Below are positions 57,181-64,000 of a stretch of 64,000 nucleotides of DNA, piece after piece. The stretch lies in contig NC_059500.1 of the NCBI RefSeq assembly GCF_018139145.2, forward strand, positions 31,415,437-31,479,436. Direction: 5' to 3'. The position numbers and the translations under genes are program-made. The notes beneath the pieces were generated by a model, which searched no databases, was not told the origin of the DNA, and worked only from the letters and a program-made list of their open reading frames with translations. This DNA comes from Gymnogyps californianus. Its lineage: Eukaryota > Chordata > Aves > Accipitriformes > Cathartidae. The first letter of the stretch is position 1, and the number at the start of each line of letters is the position of its first letter.

Positions 57181-60100
57181 CAGCCGAGCCATGTTAAGGC
57201 AGAGCGAGAGTTTGCTCACCCTACGTCACATGCATGACAGCACCCAGGAGTAGATAAGAAGCACATTGAGTGAGCTTTTCCCCTGGTTACACCTTCCCAG
57301 CCTCTTGCAATCAAGGATTTATGTCCTTAGTGGGCAAATGGCTAGACAGCCACATTATGGTCCTAGGTGCATTTTCGCTTGTAAAAGATACTGCTGCCTC
57401 TTCAGTATGCAGCAGCCCTTCGATCAGCAGTCACCCTTTGGTCCTGTTACCCCCAAGGATGCTACAGGTGCAAATCCTTCCCACAGATTGCAATAGGTGT
57501 GGAAGGACAACAGTCAGTGGAACAGGGAACAACAAACCTAAATATCAATATAAAAACTGTCCTTGGGGTGAGAAACTTCTGATTCCCCACAGATCCTGCC
57601 TCTGTCCTGCTAGAGGTACAGTATTCTTCCCACCTGGCAAACAAGCAAAATGCATTTTCATTTCCACGACAGCCAGGTCTAGCAAGCCCACGCCTACCTC
57701 ACACATTAAGATCAAATCCCAGATGTGCTCCAGCCTTTTTACACAAACCTGTCATTACTAGAGGGTACCTGAAGGAGCAGAGGACCCTTTTGCTGTGGCA
57801 ACAATCAATTGCATGCTCTAAGTTACTTGTGCCACTTCCCAGAAAAGGTTTTATGTTACTTTAACCTGCCTGAAATTATCCACTGCTAGTGGAAAAGCTT
57901 TTCAAAGAAAATCTCTTCTTAGAGGAAATTTCACTGCAATCAAACAGCTCCAGATAAGCTAAGCAGCAGGTCCCAACAGGTGCTACATAAATGGCCACAA
58001 ATCACTCCCTATCCTAGCAGCCCCCTGCCTAGCAGATTATTCTTGCTCTCACATTTATAAGGCCACCTCCCCAAGCACCCTCAACACATCTGAAATAATT
58101 ATATTCCCTAAATATCACACACAGACCTAGGCCAATGTGAATTACGCAGAGCAATTTCATTATTAAACACAAGCCAGACTGAATCACAGCAACATTTCTC
58201 TTCTGTTGCCCACAGCACAGCACCATCACTGCTGCCTAAGTGCAGCAGTTCTCCACCTAGCATCCTCTGAGCTGAGGTTAGCAGATCCTCAGGCAGGACA
58301 GGAACCTTAATTCACAAGGGAACAGGTCTGCTTCAGTAGTAACCAAGCAGCAGTCCAAAACGCCAAGGGTGACAGGCTGCATCTTGGTCAATTTTATTTT
58401 TTTTTTCCAATGGAGTACAGAAAACACTTCTCAGCTCACTCTCTCCAAAATAGAGCGCCTCCTGAGATCATGCTTTTGAAGCCTTAAATGTCTTGAGCTC
58501 AGGGATTCAGCTCAGATTTCATCAGTGCCCCTGATTTTCATCTGCAAGTGGTAATACAATCTTGTACTCCTGACTGAGCCAGTAGCCCTGTGTACACAGT
58601 GACTGCCTTCTTCGGGGGAAAGACCACTCTTCAACATTAGAGAAGTCCCACCATTTTAGAAATTAGCATGCACACAGGATTGATTTCTGTCTGTAACTGA
58701 GCAACAGGGCTTTGTGAGGGAGAAGTGGGTTGTTAACATAAATAGAGGGATAGAAGGTATTTTTTTAAAGAGGGGCTGAAATGGCTGTGCAATACCAGAA
58801 AAGTCAAAGCTGTCCACTCCCAGGAGACCCTCCAGGTGTGTCGAGAAGCCATGACCTTCCCCTTGATCAGAGACCAGCAAAGAGGTGGTGGGAAAGGGGC
58901 AGAATGCAGATAGTCAGTCAGTATTTAGTCTGAACAGCCCAGTGACACCACCGGGGTGACTGAAAGGACGGTGACCCTATTTATGGACCTTCCCTACCAG
59001 CACCTCTAAGGAGCAAACCACAAACCAGCAGGAGAATTTGAAACTTTGGGCCAAAACAGATGCAGGAGGGGAAAAAAAGAGTTTCTACTATTCCTTCCAT
59101 CTCACCCTTTTAAAGCCACACAAAAGTTTTTCACCTGTCACAGGCACTACGGCAGACTACATCACCCATAGGGGAAACAGGCAGCCATTCCAACTTATGG
59201 TACAACAAGCTCCTTCCTATCTCTTCCTCCCACCGGTCAAGTTTCCCTGGGAGGCCAAACGTACCCAGTCCTTGCTTGGTCCTCCTAACGTCATTCAGCA
59301 AATCAACAACACAAGAAGAAAAGCTGTGGAATTCAAAGTGAAATTCAATACTGGCTTTTAGAGACCAAACTCAAGGACCACATTATTGTGTCTGAAGAAC
59401 TCCAATGTCCTCATACAAAGCCGCAAGAATCCATTAGCATCATTTAAGCCTGATCCCAGTGACGAAAATACCAACAATAAAAGCCAACAAAATACATAAG
59501 CACACACACATCAATTACCTAAAATATACTCTCAAGAGCCAGTAACATATTTGTGTGGCACAGAAAAGCGGCACTATTTAATGCTGCTATTAAATACTGT
59601 TTGTTAAATAAACAACATTAAATCTTTCATAAGATTTTTTTCCTTCTTCCTTTGTCCTTGTTTTTTTCTTCTCCCCAAAACAGACAGGGATGGGAAAGTT
59701 AATTCTGCCGGATAAGCTACTCATACACAATGTCTACAGAACTAGAGCTCAACAACTGATCAACAGTAACATTATTGAACAAACATTCCTGTGATATTCA
59801 TTTCTGACGTCTGCTGACCACGGGGAGCTGACAATCAAGATTAAATCTAAATGTCTCCAACTGCCATCCCTGTAAACAGCAGAAATACTAGAGCAACCAC
59901 TTCATTTCTGCATGCATAAGCAACCAGGTCAACAGGAACCCTAACAGGGTAACAGCAGGTATGGTGGGAGAATGACGGATATTGACAGAAATTATCAAAA
60001 TTATTAACCAAAATTATCCACCTAGCTTTACCCATGAGAGGCTCCTCCACCAACCACAGTACATTATTACCAGACATTTACGGAGATGCTGAGTTTTCTG

Positions 60101-60814
60101 AATTCTGAATTCACCAGCGAAAAATATCTGTTGAAGTCCTCGAGAAAGAATCTTTAATTTTCTTATGGTTTACATTGCAGTACATACACCTGTGCTATAG
60201 GCTCTGAAGGAATCCCTGGGGATGACTCTGATTTCTCTTACAATATGGAACGTAATCCTTACAATGGAAAGCGCTCAAATTACTACAGCCCAGAAAGCTA
60301 TCCCATATCAACTAGGCTATTGTAGCTGCATAAGCATGTGCTCTTAGACCACCTCAACCATGAAGCAAAATAATCAACTCATAACACCAGCAAAACACAA
60401 GCATTGCTCCTGTGACCCCATGAGGGCAACTGAAGTCTGTATGTTTTACTTTACATGAGAAGCAGGCTAAAAGCACGTCCACAACCAGCTGGCTTGTGGT
60501 CACAGACACAAGTCTTTACTACTGACTTTTTACATCAGTAAGCCCCTAAAACTGAGCAGAGTGACGAAACCATATTGGCTGGTGGAAGACCAAATCAATC
60601 CTGGTATCACTGTACCTCTCTGGGAACCATGCTGCATCTTGAGCCAAAAGAAACCACTCCTAAGGTAAGCGCCCTGCTGAGAATGGTGGGAGACCACAGG
60701 TTTAATGAAAACAAGCTCTTTGATAATAACAGGGATGCAAAGAAACCATGCTCCCTTTATCCTGATTAGCACTGCAAGCGAAGAGATGCCATTATCCATC
60801 TTCATTTCCCTCGC

Positions 60815-60910
60815 GGGGGGGGAAGGGTGGGGGAAATGAGGGGAAGGGGGGGGAAGAGGGAAAAAAGGGGAGGGAAGGGGGGAAAGAAGGGGAAAGGGAG
60901 GGGGAAAGGA
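60815..60910 (+). repeat. G-rich polypurine tract with quadruplex potential
   Basis: About 96 bases of only G and A except for two T near the start. Many G runs of 3-8 are separated by short A-rich loops (for example GGGGGGGGAAGGGTGGGGG), which satisfies the simple four-run quadruplex pattern several times over. The complementary C-rich strand is the PSD3 sense strand. Confidence 0.85.
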
Positions 60911-62590
60911 ATCGAGGCCACTCTGAGAACCACACAGGTTTCATGTGGGTGTCACCTGCGCTTGCAAGCATTGCACCATGGAAAGAGCAGCTCCAGGGGG
61001 GAAAATAGGCATAACCTTTGACACCCCATTCCTCCACAAATGCATGTACCTATGGAATGATGTCCAGCTGTCTTGCCCCAAAAGCAGGAGAAATCCTTCC
61101 TAACCCTCATGACTCCTGCCAGAACCCATCTGTCAGCAGGGCAGAAAATAGGTGGCTTGGATTTGCCCCATGTTTGTACCAGGATCTTACAAATACTTCA
61201 TCACCCAAGGAAGCATGACCTCGGAAGGAAACTCAATGTTCCATTTAATATCACAGGAAAGGAGGAGGGGGGGAAAAAAAAAAATCAAAATTTAAGGAGC
61301 AACCTAGCACTCTTGCTTGAAAGAAAACAGTGTAACTGGGTCAGAGAGAGAATCATCCAATGTCATTTGAAAAGTGTGGTGACAAACAGAAGAAAGGAAT
61401 GCTAAAGATTTATACAGTAATAATTCTAAAACTGGTGAAAGTAATGTTTTCTCCTCTTCTCTCTTTTTTTTTTTTTTTTAAAACATGGTATAATTTATAT
61501 TCCTACTCCTCCTTCCCTCAAGTTGCAGCACAGAACTTAAATTTCAAGCAGATCAGTGGGTGGAAGATCAAAGAATGTTTTTCAGAATTTGTTTTCTACC
61601 TACATGGAGGTGGGAGTAATATGTCATAGGGACCAAAATGTATGTGTGACATTGTATTAGAGATTTCCCAGCTTGAAAAAAGCCCCAAATTCCTCCTTTA
61701 AAGTGGCAGAGCGCATCATTCCTGGAGACTACCACTCTGTATCCTCCACACTGACAACACAAGAAATGGGAAGCTCTGAACAGTGACATTCGTCCTTGGA
61801 AGCTGCTAAGCATTTCAGTTAAACCGGGGGACAACTGACAGCCTTGGCTATTTGACAGGCTGGGGAAGCTCAACATCAAATGACTCACTTGCCTGATCAA
61901 CCTGGACAAGACACTACGGAGACCTTGCCTCCACAGATGAAAATTAACCCCCAAACATTCATTAGGAGCCTGGTATTGAGCCATGTAATTGCAGCTAGTA
62001 GTAATGGAAATTCTTAGCTGACTCTGGTTGGGTTTCACCCTTTCCTGACACAAAAGCCCGGTGAGATCTTTTGAATAACAATTGGAAGGCAAAGAGATGA
62101 AAGGTTGGAGGAGCAAAAATAATTCAGAGAAATGCAGATCATGAAAGCAGAAACAGGCCCATCCTGAAATGCTTGCTTCCTAGCAAGATAAGCAAGTACC
62201 ACCCCTAGACCACACAGAGGAATTGTTATTCCTGGATCACCATCACAAAATTTTATGTTTTAAGCCTTTTCTAAAGTTCTGCTTTCCCTGCTGAGGGACA
62301 GAGAGATGGTGGAGAGCATTAGGCTTTGGCTATTATCTTATGTTGCTTTCCTCAACACAATACCTGGGCTTATTTTACTTGAGAGAAGTGCATAGATTTC
62401 AGATTTTTCTCTTCATATGCATTGAAGCAAGTTCCTGGAATGCGAAAAGAAAATACATTTGCATTTCAAAGGGGCAGGGGGGTGTCAGGATCTCCATTAT
62501 TCATGGGACCCAAAGCAATGCATGTACCATCATAACCTGGTTTAATTCAAAGTTCTGCACAGGCATGCTTTAACTGGTTACTACTCTTAG

Positions 62591-62595
62591 ACAGG
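62591..62595. repeat. Left 5-bp target-site duplication (ACAGG) of second LTR
   Basis: ACAGG lies directly before the LTR and is repeated at 63198-63202. Confidence 0.85.
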
Positions 62596-63197
62596 CATCC
62601 TGGTTTCAGCTGGGATAGAGTTTATTTTCTTCTTAGTAGCTGGTACAGTGCTGTGTTTTGGATTTAGTGTGAGAATAATGTCAATAACACACTGATGTTT
62701 TAGGTGTTGCTAAGTAGCGCTTATCCTAAGTTAAGGATTTTTCAGTTTCCCATGCTGTGCCAGCAAGCAGGTGTACAAGAAGCTGGGAGAGAGCATAACC
62801 AGGACAGCTGACCTGAACTAGCCAAAAGGATATTCCATACCATAGAATGTCATGCTCAGTATATAAACTGGGAGAAGTTGGCCAGGAGGGGCCGATCGCT
62901 GCTTGGGCATTGGTCAGTGGGTGGTGAGCAACTGCATTGTGCATCACTTGTCTTTTCTTGGGGTTTTTTTCTCTCTTTTTTTTTTGTTATATTCCTCTTC
63001 ATTACTATTATTATTATATTTTTATTATTATTAGTTAGTATTATATTTTATTTTACTTCAGTTATTAAACTGTTCTTATCTCAACCAACGAGTTTTACTT
63101 CTTTTTTCTGATTCTCCTCCCCATCCCACTGGGAGGGGGGAGGAGTGAGCGAGCAGCTGCATGGTGCTGAATTGCTGGCTGGGGTTAAACCACAACA
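62596..63197 (+). mobile_element. Solo LTR, ERVL-type, second copy, 602 bases
   Basis: Same family as 39147-39727 along its whole length (shared phrases include GGTACAGTGCTGTGTTTTGG and TTGCTAAGTAGCGCT). It begins CATCCTGGTTTCAGCTGGGA, where the terminal TG has changed to CA, and ends TTAAACCACAACA. Perfect 5-bp flanks ACAGG are present. TATATAAA lies at 62860-62867 and ATTAAA at 63064-63069. It is antisense to PSD3. No internal retroviral sequence remains. The altered terminal dinucleotide means this copy could not be re-integrated. Confidence 0.88.
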
Positions 63198-63202
63198 ACA
63201 GG
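63198..63202. repeat. Right 5-bp target-site duplication (ACAGG)
   Basis: Follows the LTR end directly and is identical to the left copy at 62591-62595. Confidence 0.85.
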
Positions 63203-64000
63203 ACAAACACTACCACCCAAAAAATCGCAAGCCAAAGGAAACAAAGGTTATCGCAGCAGGAAGGTCCTTGCTGAGGATGGAGGGGAGCAAAGGCAAGCCG
63301 GGTGTTCCCTTCAGTCACTATGGCTCTGTGCCTCTTCGGAGAGTGAAAGGAAAGTATGCTTTCACAAACAACTGTTTAAGACAAGGATTAATGGTTTTAT
63401 CCTGCGTTCCCTGACTTTTATACTTCCAGATTAGGCTCTGTTGTCTCCTAGCAGCTGAAAGGGGCCTTCAGTAACCGATCTTTCATTTCAAACAGATAAG
63501 AAATGGCTGCCCCAGAAACATTACCCCAACAGAAATATTTTTAACAGGAAAAACTTCATTTTGGGGGAGAAACAAGGAGGCAAGCTCTCTAACTGAGCAG
63601 AGCTCTGGCTTGTTTACTGAAGCAGAGGCATTTGGTCCCCTCCGCCCCCCTCCTCTGCCCACAGCCGCAGGGTGCTCCAGCAGTCAATGCTGTCCTCCTG
63701 GGGCTCTTCTGGCACGCTGCCGCACACTCCCGTCTCCCCAAATTTATCAGGCTCCCGTCTCCATTCAGCAGTAGCAGGAAGGTGGGAATTCCTTGCTGAA
63801 GAGCCTCAGCCATGAAATGGAAGAAGTGCAGAGACTGCAGATGAGAGCAATTAGGGTGTACACAGCAGTCTGATTAGTGTGATTTCCGCTGCGTAAATGG
63901 GGGGGGGGGGAGAGTTAGTCACCTGATGCTCACTCCCTTCTCTCCACTAAATACCTGAAATAATTGGAATGGATGAAGCAAGATGCGAGTAATTCTCTTT

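Larger units (their letters stand above)
55545..64000 (-). other. PSD3: Region upstream of the alternative PSD3 exon
   Basis: If the canonical transcript is spliced across this region it is intron; if the alternative exon has its own promoter it includes that promoter. It holds a purine tract (55697-55735), a CRE-like site, a CpG-rich stretch (56240-57180), a MIR-like relic, a G-rich tract (60815-60910) and a solo LTR (62596-63197). 57200-60800, 60911-62590 and 63203-63890 show no recognised gene. A run of 12 G occurs at 63899-63910. Confidence 0.6.

Noticed and set aside
61568..62116. Open frame of 182 codons on the minus strand
   Set aside because: The longest non-repeat frame outside exons, but its length is near the chance maximum for 64 kb in six frames. 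It has no recognisable domain and no exon signals that would join it to PSD3.
39147..63197. A single full-length provirus bounded by the two similar LTRs
   Set aside because: Each LTR has its own distinct pair of target duplications (GGAGG and ACAGG), and the 23 kb between them is PSD3 intron and exon sequence with no gag, pol or env.
46459..64000. Search for Sec7 exons of PSD3
   Set aside because: I looked for the coding of the D-L-L-K and N-A-F-F-L-L-N regions with correct splice sites on the minus strand and found none, so these exons are taken to lie outside the window.

Overview
The window looks like ordinary nuclear DNA from a bird. It has a vertebrate gene broken into small GT-AG exons, a degenerate CR1 LINE, solo LTRs of a type I recall as common in neoavian genomes, MIR-like SINE relics, and no bacterial or viral gene organisation. 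Species cannot be named from the sequence.

The one gene I can support is on the minus strand. It is the 3' half of PSD3 (EFA6R, pleckstrin and Sec7 domain-containing 3), a guanine nucleotide exchange factor for the small GTPase ARF6 that works at the plasma membrane. Seven canonical coding exons run from high to low coordinates: 46458-46415, 37629-37436, 34941-34871, 28817-28660, 27793-27649, 24420-24277 and 17216-17004 (stop TAG at 17004-17006). All have GT donors and AG acceptors, and the reading phases join exactly. They encode the end of the Sec7-side region, an acidic linker, the split PH domain, a coiled-coil region and the Ser/Lys-rich C-terminus. The catalytic Sec7 exons are not in the window and should lie beyond 64000. 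The most interesting item is an eighth exon at 55544-55328. It has its own ATG (55486-55484), no upstream ATG inside the exon, an in-frame stop further upstream, and a phase-0 donor that joins in frame to the exon at 46458. It would start a 375-residue PH-plus-coiled-coil protein that lacks Sec7, parallel to the short isoform known for the paralogue EFA6A. A CpG-rich stretch (about 56.24-57.18 kb) and a CRE-like half-site (55681-55690) lie just upstream.

Layout: 1-7469 is presumed downstream intergenic DNA. About 7470-17003 is a candidate very long 3' UTR that ends at an AATAAA (minus strand, 7493-7488). 17217-55327 is exons plus introns. In the introns lie an LTR (20454-21411) next to a minus-strand CR1 fragment (21412 to about 23100), a solo LTR with perfect 5-bp target duplications (39147-39727), several older CR1 and MIR-like relics, and a perfect 38-nt palindrome (41667-41704). 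55545-64000 is the region upstream of the alternative exon. It holds the CpG-rich block, a G-rich polypurine tract (60815-60910) and a second solo LTR (62596-63197), again with perfect 5-bp duplications.

I found no tRNA, rRNA, CRISPR array, operon or defence system. Most of the window is intronic or intergenic. Apart from the exons, the open reading frames have the lengths expected by chance or lie inside repeats.
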